From positions 434,001 to 498,000 of the forward strand of contig NZ_JACIDJ010000002.1 of assembly GCF_014196305.1 (NCBI RefSeq): DNA of 64,000 bases, written 5' to 3'. The position numbers and the translations under genes are program-made. Position 1 is the stretch's first letter; every line of letters starts with the position of its first letter. The notes under the pieces were generated by a model. That model was given only the letters and a program-made list of their open reading frames with translations. It was not told the DNA's origin and searched no databases. Positions 28,876-36,765 of the stretch are shown piece by piece. This DNA is from Roseococcus suduntuyensis. Lineage in GTDB: Bacteria; Pseudomonadota; Alphaproteobacteria; Acetobacterales; Acetobacteraceae.

Positions 28876-30231
28876 ATGGACCTGGACCCGATCCTCCTCG
28901 CCCGCATCCAGTTCGCGGCGAACATCTCCTTCCACATCCTGTTCCCCACCATCACCATCGCGCTGGGCTGGGTGCTGCTGTTCTTCAAGCTGCGCTTCAA
29001 CGCGACGGGCGATGTGGCCTGGATGGACGCCTATAAATTCTGGGTGAAGGTCTTCGCGCTGAGCTTCGCGCTCGGCGTGGTGTCGGGCGTGGTCATGTCC
29101 TTCCAGTTCGGCACCAACTGGCCGGGCTTCATGGAGCGCGTGGGCAATGTGGCCGGGCCGCTGCTGGCCTATGAGGTCATCACGGCCTTCTTCCTGGAAG
29201 CGAGCTTCCTCGCCATCATGCTGTTCGGCTATGGGCGGGTGTCCAACCGCATCCATACGCTCGCCACCGTGCTGGTGGCGGGCGGCACCACGCTGTCCGC
29301 CTTCTGGATCCTGGTGCTGAATTCCTGGATGCACACGCCGGCGGGGCATGAGATCCGCGACGGCGTGGTCTATGCGGCCGACTGGTGGGCCATCGTGTTC
29401 AACCCCTCCATGCCCTATCGCCTGGCGCACATGCTGCTGGCCTCGGGGCTGACGGTGGCCTTCCTGGTGGCCGGCCTCTCCGCCTGGCGCTGGCTGCGTG
29501 GCGACCGCGCGCCGGGCGTGCTCAAGGCGCTGCGGACGGGCGTGGTGATGGGCGCGGTGCTGATCCCCGCGCAGATCCTGGCGGGTGACCTGCACGGGCT
29601 GAACACCCTGCAGCACCAGCCGCAGAAGGTGGCCGCCATGGAGGGCATCTGGGAGACCGAGCGGGGGGCGGCGCTGCGCCTCTTCGCCATCCCCGACGAG
29701 GCCAACCGCACCAACCGCTTCGAGGTGAACATCCCCTACCTCGCCTCGCTCATCCTGACGCACCGGATGGATGGCGAGATCCGCGGCCTGAACGAGTTCG
29801 TGGGCGAGCACCCGCCCGTGGCGCCGGTCTTCTACGCCTTCCGCGTGATGGTGGGCATCGGCATGCTGATGCTGCTGGTCTCCTGGTGGGGGGCCTGGGT
29901 GCTGTGGCGCCGCGGCGTCACCCCCTGGCTGGCCCGCGCCCTGGTGGGCATGACCTTCTCGGGCTGGGTGGCCACGCTGGCCGGCTGGTATGTGACGGAA
30001 ATCGGCCGCCAGCCCTGGCTCGTCACCGGCATCCTGCGCACGGGCGAGGCGGCGGGGCCGGTCGCGGCCACCACCATCATGGGCTCGCTGCTCATGTACC
30101 TGCTGATCTACGTGGCGCTGCTGGCCGCCTATATCGGCACGCTGATGCACCTGGCCCGCCGCCCCACCGCGCCGGAGCCCGAGGAGCTGGGCCGACGCGA
30201 CCCCCTTCGCCCCATCGTCCCCGCGGAGTGA
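28876..30231 (+). CDS. cydA: Cytochrome bd-type ubiquinol oxidase subunit I (cyanide-insensitive type)
   Basis: Membrane quinol oxidase subunit carrying the hemes. The 451-residue protein has the N-terminal heme ligand His20 in RIQFAANISFHILFP, the second His in PYRLAHMLLASGL, the quinol site QHQPQKVAAMEGIWE in a short Q-loop, and the GRQPW motif (EIGRQPWLVTG). The short Q-loop and overall length resemble CioA of the cyanide-insensitive group rather than E. coli CydA. It is the middle gene of regulator-cydA-cydB; subunit II follows after 5 bases. High oxygen affinity and resistance to sulfide, NO or cyanide are known for the family. Confidence 0.95.
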   Translation: MDLDPILLARIQFAANISFHILFPTITIALGWVLLFFKLRFNATGDVAWMDAYKFWVKVFALSFALGVVSGVVMSFQFGTNWPGFMERVGNVAGPLLAYEVITAFFLEASFLAIMLFGYGRVSNRIHTLATVLVAGGTTLSAFWILVLNSWMHTPAGHEIRDGVVYAADWWAIVFNPSMPYRLAHMLLASGLTVAFLVAGLSAWRWLRGDRAPGVLKALRTGVVMGAVLIPAQILAGDLHGLNTLQHQPQKVAAMEGIWETERGAALRLFAIPDEANRTNRFEVNIPYLASLILTHRMDGEIRGLNEFVGEHPPVAPVFYAFRVMVGIGMLMLLVSWWGAWVLWRRGVTPWLARALVGMTFSGWVATLAGWYVTEIGRQPWLVTGILRTGEAAGPVAATTIMGSLLMYLLIYVALLAAYIGTLMHLARRPTAPEPEELGRRDPLRPIVPAE

Positions 30232-30236
30232 CGCCC

Positions 30237-31247
30237 ATGGAAACCCTCCCCGACGGCGCCTGGCTGCCCATCACCTTCGCGGTGCTGCTGGCCGTCGCGA
30301 TGCTGCTCTACGCCATCCTGGACGGCTATGACCTCGGCGTGGGCGTGCTGCTGCGCGCCACCGGCGAGGAGGCGCAGCGCGACCGGATGATCGCCTCCAT
30401 CGGCCCCTTCTGGGACGCGAACGAGACCTGGCTGGTGCTGGGGGTGGGGCTGCTGCTGGTGGCCTTCCCCGTGGCCCATGGCATGATCCTGACGGCGCTC
30501 TACATCCCCGTGGCGCTCATGCTGGCCGGCCTCGTCCTGCGCGGCGTGGCCTTCGAGTTCCGCGCCAAGGCGCCCGAGCCGCAAAAGCCCAAATGGGATG
30601 TGGCCTTCCAGATGGGCTCCATCCTCGCCGCCTTCAGCCAGGGCTGGATGCTGGGCAGCTACATCCTGGGCTTCGACCCCTCCTGGCCCGCCTTCGCCTT
30701 CTCCCTGCTGGTGGGGGTCTTCACGGTGGCCGGCTACACGCTGGTCGGCGCCTGCTGGCTGGTCTGGCGGGCCGAGGGCGAGTTGCAGCTGCGCGCCGCC
30801 CGATGGGCCCGGGGGGCGCTCTATGCCACCTGGGCGGGCGTGCTGGTGGTGAGTGCCGCAACACCCCTGGCCTCCCCCCGCATCTTCGAGCGCTGGTTCT
30901 CCATGCCCGAGGCGCTGATGCTGGCGCCCATCCCGCTGGCCACCGGCGCGCTGTTCCTGGTGCTGCACATCTTCCTGCGCCGCTTCCCCCGCGTGGACCA
31001 CAGCCTGGACTGGGTGCCCTTCGCCGCCACCGCCGCCATCTTCGTGCTGTGCTTCCAGGGGCTGGCCTATTCCTTCTGGCCCTATGTGGTGCCCGAGCAG
31101 GTGACGATCTTCGAGGCGGCCTCGGCGCCGGAATCGCTGCTGATCATCCTGTTCGGCGCGGCGGCGGTGCTGCCGATGATCTTCCTCTACACCTTCTATG
31201 TGTGGCGGGTGTTCGGCGGGAAGGCGCAGGATTTGAAGTATTACTGA
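30237..31247 (+). CDS. cydB: Cytochrome bd-type ubiquinol oxidase subunit II
   Basis: Second membrane subunit of the bd oxidase, 336 residues with about eight helices. The N-terminus shows LLYAILDGYDLGVGVLLRATG and the conserved GPFWDANETWLVLGVG; the C-terminus ends PMIFLYTFYVWRVFGGKAQDLKYY, the usual YxxWRVF tail. No cydX-like micro-ORF or cydDC assembly genes follow: only 52 bases separate it from the next gene. The unit is completed by the upstream GbsR-type regulator. Confidence 0.95.
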   Translation: METLPDGAWLPITFAVLLAVAMLLYAILDGYDLGVGVLLRATGEEAQRDRMIASIGPFWDANETWLVLGVGLLLVAFPVAHGMILTALYIPVALMLAGLVLRGVAFEFRAKAPEPQKPKWDVAFQMGSILAAFSQGWMLGSYILGFDPSWPAFAFSLLVGVFTVAGYTLVGACWLVWRAEGELQLRAARWARGALYATWAGVLVVSAATPLASPRIFERWFSMPEALMLAPIPLATGALFLVLHIFLRRFPRVDHSLDWVPFAATAAIFVLCFQGLAYSFWPYVVPEQVTIFEAASAPESLLIILFGAAAVLPMIFLYTFYVWRVFGGKAQDLKYY

Positions 31248-31299
31248 CCTGCTCCGCAACCTGACATAGCATGGCCCGCGGCATAGCGACGGGCAGGGC

Positions 31300-33714
31300 A
31301 TGGCGAAGAGCACGGCGGAGCTTCAGGCCGACTGGTGGGCGGCGTGGTGGATACACGACTTCTCCTGGGCCGGGCTCGCGGGGAAGCCCGTGGGCCAATA
31401 CGGAGACGTGCTCCATGGGGGGGCGCACGGCGAGCAGGACCTGCAGGCGTGGTGGCGGCGCGACCCCGCGACGGGCTTGCTTCGCGACGACGCGACGCTG
31501 CGCGCGGTAGGGGAGTTGGTGCGCGGGCCGGATGGCCGGGACTGGCACATCGCGCATGTGCCGTTGCGGTGGTCGGACGGGTCGGCCGCCAAGGACGGAT
31601 GGCCCGAGGCGGAGCGCGACTGCCTGGCGGCAGTGATCGGGCACCGGGTAGCCGCTGCCTCGGAGACGGCCACGGACCGTTTCTGCATTGCCACGGCACC
31701 GGACGGAAGGGCGCAGCTCTGGGGCACGGTGCTGCTGCGGGCTCCCACCGACCCGGCGCGGGTGCTGCACGCCGTGTGCGATTGGGCCATGCTCCCGCGG
31801 GAGTGGGAGGACACGCCGATGCTCGGCGCGGGCTTTCGTTGCGAGTACGCAAATTTTTTCGACGGTGCGCTGTTTCGTCGCGCGACCTTCTCCGCAGACG
31901 CCAGCTTCAACGGCGCGATCTTCTCCGGAGTCGCCCACTTCTTCAGAGCGACCTTCTCCGGAGAGGCCAGCTTCAACAGCTCAACCTTCTCCGGAGGCGC
32001 TATTTTCTATAGCGCGACCTTCTCTGGAGCCGCCCACTTCTCCAGCGCGACCTTGTCCGGAGACGCCAGCTTTACCAGCGCGACCTTCTCCGGATACGCC
32101 TTCTTCGACAGAGCTACCTTCTCCGGACGCGCCTTCTTCGAGAGTGCGACCTTCTCTAAAGACGCCGGCTTCCAAAGCGCAAATTTCTCCAAAGACGCCG
32201 GCTTCCACAGCGCGACCTTCTCCGGAGACGCCCACTTCTACAGCACTACCTTCTCCGGAAACACCCGCTTCGACAGAGCGACTTTCTCCGGGGAAGCCGG
32301 CTTCCACAGCGCGATCTTCTCCGGAGACGTCCGCTTAGACAGCGCGACTTTCTCCGGGGAAACCAGCTTCTACAGCGTGACCTTCTCCGGAAACACCAGC
32401 TTCAAAAGCGCGACCTTCGCCGGAGAAACTGGCTTGAACAGCGCGACCTTCTTCGGAAACGCTAACTTCGACAACGCGACCTTCTCCGGAAACACCCACT
32501 TCGGCAGCGCGACCTTCTCCGGAGAAATCAACTTCAACAGCGCCACCTTCTCCGCCGACGCCCGCCTCGACAGCGCGACCTTCTCCGGAAACGCAAGTTT
32601 CGACCGTGTGACCTTCTCCGGAAACGCAAGCTTCGGCTGCGCGATCTTCTCCGGAGAAATCAACTTCAACAGCGCCACCTTCTCCGCCGACGCCCGCTTC
32701 GACAGCGCGACCTTCTCCGGAAACGCAAGTTTCGACCGTGTGACCTTCTCCGGAAACGCAAGCTTCGACGGGGGCGAATTCGCCGCGCGCGTCTCGTTCC
32801 AGCATGCTGGGTTCCTGTTTCCGAGCCCGCCAAACGACGCCCGGTCCATTCGCTTCCGCGACTGGCACTTTGGCGGCGTTACGGAGTTCGATCACGCCCG
32901 CTTCGAGCGGCGCGTGGAGTTCACCGCCTCCATCTTCGCGCGGCTCGCGTCCTTCCAGCAATTGACTTGGCCCAAGTGCTTGGCTGACGCGCAGGGGATG
33001 TTCAGCCAGGCCGTGTTCAAGGACCTCGCCAGCTTCCAAGGCGCCGGCGTCCGCCGTTTCGCGGCTTTCGACGGAGTGGTGCTGCAAGGCGGGTTACAGC
33101 TCGATGATGCGGACGAACCCACCGCCAACGCCACTTTCCACACCGAGCGCAAGGAGGCAGAGGCTTACGCCGAGCGCGAAGCCGCGCTGCGGCACCTGGA
33201 GGGCGGCTGCCGCGTCCTGAAGCAGGCCATGGAGAAATCCTCCAACAAGGCACGGGAGCAAATGTTCTACGCCTTCGAACTCATGGCGCGCCGCCACCAG
33301 CGGGCAATCCCCTGGTGGGAGCGCCTGATCTCCCACGCCTATGGTGCCGTGGCCGACTACGGCCGCTCCATCGGCCGCCCGCTGCTGTGGCTGGTGCTCC
33401 TGGTCCCGGCCTTCGCGGCCGCCTATGCGGGGCTGCTCTACGGGGGGCGGGGTGAGGCGCTGGCGGGGCCGACGCCCCGCGTCGTCCTCGTCGAATGCCT
33501 CAGCCACTCGGCCCAGCGCGTCCTGCCCTTCGGCCCCTGGACGCTCACCCCCGCCCAGATCGCGCAGAGCCCAGTGCAGTCGCTGCTGCAAGGCCCCACG
33601 GATGCGTTGTTCTCCCTCGCCATCCGCGGCCTGGGCTCCCTGCAATCCCTGCTGGCGCTGATCCTCGCCTTCCTCGCCGGCCTTTCCATCCGCCGCCGCT
33701 TCCAGATCAACTGA
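31300..33714 (+). CDS. Large membrane protein with 27 undecapeptide (pentapeptide-like) repeats
   Basis: 804 residues in three parts. Residues 1-194 are a unique Trp-rich domain (ADWWAAWWIHDFSWAGLAGKPVG; WHIAHVPLRW). Residues 195-491 are 27 uninterrupted 11-residue repeats of consensus ATFSGnAsFdS, with Phe at alternating 6- and 5-residue spacing, as in the Pentapeptide_3 type of right-handed beta-helix. After about 200 further residues (beta-like RVSFQHAGFLF, then a helical stretch) come two membrane segments near 690-715 (PLLWLVLLVPAFAAAYAGLLYGG) and 768-797, ending in a basic tail. Codons in the repeats (GGA, AAA, ACA, AGT) are unlike the neighbours. Function unknown; the C-terminal layout resembles proteins where a two-helix channel-like module is fused to pentapeptide repeats. 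It stands alone on the + strand between cydB and a CobW-type gene. Confidence 0.85.
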   Translation: MAKSTAELQADWWAAWWIHDFSWAGLAGKPVGQYGDVLHGGAHGEQDLQAWWRRDPATGLLRDDATLRAVGELVRGPDGRDWHIAHVPLRWSDGSAAKDGWPEAERDCLAAVIGHRVAAASETATDRFCIATAPDGRAQLWGTVLLRAPTDPARVLHAVCDWAMLPREWEDTPMLGAGFRCEYANFFDGALFRRATFSADASFNGAIFSGVAHFFRATFSGEASFNSSTFSGGAIFYSATFSGAAHFSSATLSGDASFTSATFSGYAFFDRATFSGRAFFESATFSKDAGFQSANFSKDAGFHSATFSGDAHFYSTTFSGNTRFDRATFSGEAGFHSAIFSGDVRLDSATFSGETSFYSVTFSGNTSFKSATFAGETGLNSATFFGNANFDNATFSGNTHFGSATFSGEINFNSATFSADARLDSATFSGNASFDRVTFSGNASFGCAIFSGEINFNSATFSADARFDSATFSGNASFDRVTFSGNASFDGGEFAARVSFQHAGFLFPSPPNDARSIRFRDWHFGGVTEFDHARFERRVEFTASIFARLASFQQLTWPKCLADAQGMFSQAVFKDLASFQGAGVRRFAAFDGVVLQGGLQLDDADEPTANATFHTERKEAEAYAEREAALRHLEGGCRVLKQAMEKSSNKAREQMFYAFELMARRHQRAIPWWERLISHAYGAVADYGRSIGRPLLWLVLLVPAFAAAYAGLLYGGRGEALAGPTPRVVLVECLSHSAQRVLPFGPWTLTPAQIAQSPVQSLLQGPTDALFSLAIRGLGSLQSLLALILAFLAGLSIRRRFQIN
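31882..32772 (+). repeat. 33-base coding repeats, 27 head-to-tail copies
   Basis: Exactly 27 units of 33 bases without a gap, each encoding one ATFSGxAxFxS undecapeptide. The last eight units are two near-identical blocks of four (32509-32640 and 32641-32772), pointing to a recent 132-base tandem duplication. Confidence 0.95.
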
Positions 33715-33727
33715 CGCGGGCGCGGCC

Positions 33728-33748
33728 GGGGGGTTTTCACCGCCCCCC
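33728..33748 (+). terminator. G/C hairpin after the repeat-protein gene
   Basis: GGGGGG-ttttcaccg-CCCCCC lies 13 bases after the stop of the 804-residue gene and before the CobW-type gene. There is no following T-run, so a terminator role is only possible. Confidence 0.35.
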
Positions 33749-33796
33749 GCCCGGTCCATCTCTTGGGGCGATGAATTCCGTCCCTGGAGGACCCCC

Positions 33797-34777
33797 ATGA
33801 GCGACACCACCCGCGCGCCCGTCCCCGTCACCGTGCTGACCGGCTACCTGGGTGCGGGCAAGACCACCCTGCTGAACCGCATCCTCACCGAGAACCACGG
33901 CAAGAAATTCGCCGTTATCATCAATGAGTTCGGGGAGCTGGGGGTGGACAATGACCTCGTCGTGGATGCCGACGAGGAAGTGTTCGAGATGAACAATGGC
34001 TGCATCTGCTGCACCGTCCGCGGCGACATGATCCGCATCCTCTCGGGCCTGATGAAGCGGCGCGACAGGTTCGACGGCATCATCCTCGAGACCACGGGCC
34101 TGGCCGACCCCGCCCCCGTCGCCCAGACCTTCTTCGTGGACGAGGACGTGAAGAAGGCCACGCGCCTGGACAGCATCGTGACCGTCGTGGACGCGAAGCA
34201 CCTCTCCGCCCGCCTGAACGACAGCAAGGAAGCGGAGGAGCAGATCGCCTTCGCCGACCTCATCCTGCTGAACAAGATGGACCTCGTGTCGGAGGAGGAG
34301 GCGCAGGCCGTCGAGGCGAAGATCCGCGCCATCAACCCGATGGCCGAGCTGGTCCGCAGCACCAAGTCCAACGTGGCCATCGACAGCGTCATCGGCCGCG
34401 ACGCCTTCAACCTGGAGCGCATCCTGGCCCGCGAACCCGATTTCCTCTCGGGCGAGGACGACCACGAGCATGACAGCGAAGTGAACTCCGTCAGCTTCGA
34501 GGTGGAGCGCGCCATAGACCCCGAGAAGTTCAACAGCTGGATGACGGACCTGCTCGCCGCCAAGGGCCAGGACCTGCTGCGGACCAAGGGCATCCTGGCC
34601 TATCCCGGCGAGGACCGTCGCTTCGCCTTCCAGGCCGTCCACATGATCGCGGATGGCGACTACATCTCGCCCTGGAAGGAGGGTGATGCCCGCCGTTCCA
34701 AGATCGTCTTCATCGGGCGCGACCTGAACCGGCCCCAGCTGCGCCGCGGCTTCGAGGCCTGCCAGGTGCCGGCCTGA
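33797..34777 (+). CDS. CobW/COG0523-family metal-chaperone GTPase
   Basis: 326-residue G3E-type GTPase. Walker A GYLGAGKTTLLNRIL at residues 16-30, the metal-binding CICC (C69, C71, C72) in MNNGCICCTVRGD, ETTGLADPAP, and the guanine-specificity motif LNKMDLV are all present; an acidic/His stretch DDHEHDSE and the C-terminal CobW domain (KGILAYPGEDRRFAFQAVHMI) complete it. Members insert or deliver Zn, Co or Fe into client enzymes. The WD40 gene overlaps its stop by one base (TGATG), a pairing that I recall from other alphaproteobacteria and that suggests a common function, most likely zinc handling. No clear Zur box was seen upstream. Confidence 0.93.
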   Translation: MSDTTRAPVPVTVLTGYLGAGKTTLLNRILTENHGKKFAVIINEFGELGVDNDLVVDADEEVFEMNNGCICCTVRGDMIRILSGLMKRRDRFDGIILETTGLADPAPVAQTFFVDEDVKKATRLDSIVTVVDAKHLSARLNDSKEAEEQIAFADLILLNKMDLVSEEEAQAVEAKIRAINPMAELVRSTKSNVAIDSVIGRDAFNLERILAREPDFLSGEDDHEHDSEVNSVSFEVERAIDPEKFNSWMTDLLAAKGQDLLRTKGILAYPGEDRRFAFQAVHMIADGDYISPWKEGDARRSKIVFIGRDLNRPQLRRGFEACQVPA

Positions 34778-35805
34778 TGCAGGCGGAAGACGACATCGCC
34801 TATCTGCTCGACAGCCGCGGCGTCTCGCGCGACCTCGGCGCCTGGGTGGTCGGCATCGCCTTCGGCCGCGACGGGCGCAGCCTCGGCTTCGGCCTGGGCG
34901 ATGGCAGCGTGCATCTCACCACCGCGGCCGGAGCCGAATGGCGGCGCGTCGAGGTGCATGACGGCGCCTGCCTCGACCTCTGCGCCGACATCCGCGAGGG
35001 CGTCCTGACCGGCGGCGACGATGGGCGGCTGATGCAGGTCGCCCCCGACGGCACCGCCACCGAACTCGCCCGCTTCGGCCGGAAGTGGGTGGAGCATGTG
35101 GCGGCCCATGAGGGCGGCTTCCGCGCCGCCTCCGTCGCCAAGGCCGTTCATGTGCTGGACGCGAAGGGCGAGGCGGTGAAGTCGCTGGCCCACCCCTCCA
35201 CCGTGGGCGGGCTGTGCTTCGACGCCAAGGGCAAGCGCATCGCCGCCAGCCACTATAACGGGGCATCCCTCTGGTTCGTGAACGCGAAGGAGGACAAGCC
35301 GCGGGTCCTGGAGTGGAAGGGCAGCCACCACGCCATCGCCTTCAGCCCGGACGGCACGCATGTGGTCACCGCCATGCAGGAGATGTCGCTGCATGGCTGG
35401 CGCCTCGCGGACGGCCAGCACATGCGGATGTCGGGCTACCCCACCAAGACGCACAGCCTGAGCTTCAGCGCCAAGGGCAAGTGGCTCGCCACCAGCGGGG
35501 CCGAGGCCGTGGTGCTCTGGCCCTTCTTCGGCGGCGGGCCCATGGGCAAGGCGCCCACCGAACTCGCCGGCGGCGACCAGGTGATGTGCACCCGCGTGGC
35601 CTGCCACCCGCAGCACGAGATGGTGGCGGCGGGCTTCGAGGACGGGCTGGTGCTGCTGGCCGAGGTCGGTTCGGGCCGGGTGCTGCCGCTGGCCCCGCCC
35701 GGGCATGGCGGCGTCTCGGCATTGGCCTGGAACGCCAGCGGGACCCACCTCGCCTTCGGCACGGAGACGGGTTTCGCCGGCCTGATTGACCTGTCGAAGC
35801 GTTGA
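34777..35805 (+). CDS. WD40-repeat beta-propeller protein
   Basis: 342-residue cytoplasmic protein built of WD40-type blades, recognisable in repeats such as VVGIAFGRDGRSLGFGLGDGSVHLT, HHAIAFSPDGTHVVTAMQEMSLHGWRL, THSLSFSAKGKWLATSGAEAVVLWPF and GVSALAWNASGTHLAFGTETGFAGLIDL; six or seven blades fit the length. No signal peptide. It is translationally coupled to the CobW-type GTPase and may be its scaffold or client-recognition partner; that is inference from gene order. Confidence 0.85.
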   Translation: MQAEDDIAYLLDSRGVSRDLGAWVVGIAFGRDGRSLGFGLGDGSVHLTTAAGAEWRRVEVHDGACLDLCADIREGVLTGGDDGRLMQVAPDGTATELARFGRKWVEHVAAHEGGFRAASVAKAVHVLDAKGEAVKSLAHPSTVGGLCFDAKGKRIAASHYNGASLWFVNAKEDKPRVLEWKGSHHAIAFSPDGTHVVTAMQEMSLHGWRLADGQHMRMSGYPTKTHSLSFSAKGKWLATSGAEAVVLWPFFGGGPMGKAPTELAGGDQVMCTRVACHPQHEMVAAGFEDGLVLLAEVGSGRVLPLAPPGHGGVSALAWNASGTHLAFGTETGFAGLIDLSKR

Positions 35806-35820
35806 ACTTCGCCTTCCTCG

Positions 35821-35908
35821 CGTGATTCACGCCCCCCGGCGATCACGCTTCACCGTTGTCTCCTCGCGTGATTCACGCCTTCGGGCCTTCCGCCCTTCGG
35901 CGATCACG
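35821..35908. repeat. Two tandem copies of the CGTGATTCACGCC...CGGCGATCACG palindromic element
   Basis: Copy one is 35821-35847 (short centre), copy two is 35867-35908 (centre CTTCGGGCCTTCCGCCCTT). Both begin CGTGATTCACGCC and end CGGCGATCACG, so the outer 6 bases pair. A third copy with the same ends lies at 61565-61602 in opposite orientation. They fill the gap between the WD40 gene and the aldo/keto reductase gene. Confidence 0.8.
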
Positions 35909-35930
35909 CTCCATCAGCAGGACACGCCGC

Positions 35931-36761
35931 ATGGGCCAGAGCCCCGTCATCACCACCCCGCACATGTCCATGCCGCGCCTGGGCCTCGGCACCTGGCCGT
36001 TGAAGGGCGCCGAAGGCCAGGCGGCGGTGGAATCCGCCCTCGGCCTCGGCTACCGCCACGTGGACACGGCCGAGATGTATGGCAATGAGGTGGAGGTGGG
36101 GGCCGCGATCCGCGCCAGCGGCGTCGCGCGCGGGGACATCTTCCTCACCACCAAGGTCTGGTTCGACAAGCCCGACGGGCCGCGCTTCCGCGCCGCCGCG
36201 CTGGCCTGCCTCGACCGCCTCGCCACCCCCTATGTGGACCTGCTGCTGGTGCATTGGCCCTCGCCGCAGCTGGACCTCCCCTCGGTCCTGGAGGCGCTGG
36301 AGGCGCTGCGCCAGGGCGGGCAGGCGCGCGCGGTGGGCGTCTCCAACTTCCCGCCGGGCCTGCTGCGCCAGGCGCTGAACCTCAAGATCACGCCGCTGGC
36401 CTGCCTGCAGGTGGAACACCATGTCCTGCTGGACCAGTCGGCGCTGCTGTCCATCACGGGGCCGGCCGGCATGGTGCTGACCAGCTACACCCCCCTCGGC
36501 AAGGGAAAGGCCGCGGAAGGGCCCGAGATCGCGTCCATCGCCGCACGGCATGGGGTGACGCCCGCGCAGGTGGCGCTGGCCTATCTTCTCGCCAAGGGCG
36601 ATGTCTCGGCCATTCCCAAGGCGGCCAGCCCCACGCGCCAGAAGGAGAACCTGGGCGCGCTGGACGTGACGCTCACGGCGGCCGACATCGCGGCGCTGGA
36701 CGCCCTGCCCAAGGGGCGGCGCCTCGTGGACCCCGACTTCGCGCCCGACTGGGCGGCCTGA
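35931..36761 (+). CDS. Aldo/keto reductase (2,5-diketo-D-gluconate reductase-like)
   Basis: 276-residue NADPH-dependent oxidoreductase with a TIM barrel. The catalytic tetrad is intact: Asp and Tyr in HVDTAEMYGNEVEVG, Lys in FLTTKVW, His in LLLVHWPSP. The cofactor segment SAIPKAASPTRQKENLGALDVTLT is the usual NADPH-binding site. Members reduce methylglyoxal, sugars or aldehydes. ATG 35931 is selected because homology starts at GQSPVITTPHMSMPRLGLGTWPL; the frame upstream runs through the repeat element. No operon partners; convergent with the FkbM-type gene. Confidence 0.92.
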   Translation: MGQSPVITTPHMSMPRLGLGTWPLKGAEGQAAVESALGLGYRHVDTAEMYGNEVEVGAAIRASGVARGDIFLTTKVWFDKPDGPRFRAAALACLDRLATPYVDLLLVHWPSPQLDLPSVLEALEALRQGGQARAVGVSNFPPGLLRQALNLKITPLACLQVEHHVLLDQSALLSITGPAGMVLTSYTPLGKGKAAEGPEIASIAARHGVTPAQVALAYLLAKGDVSAIPKAASPTRQKENLGALDVTLTAADIAALDALPKGRRLVDPDFAPDWAA

Positions 36762-36765
36762 GGCC

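Noticed and set aside
30200-31300. cydX-type small subunit after cydB
   Set aside because: The 52 bases between cydB and the next gene do not code a small hydrophobic peptide.
31882-32772. CRISPR-like array, because of many 33-base units
   Set aside because: Units are contiguous without spacers, in frame, and code a continuous protein repeat; no cas genes are nearby.
31981-33087. Open frames with EKVAL-type repeats on the minus strand of the repeat gene
   Set aside because: They arise because the 33-base units lack stops on both strands; the + frame has a start, hydrophobic C-terminus and continuous frame beyond the repeats.
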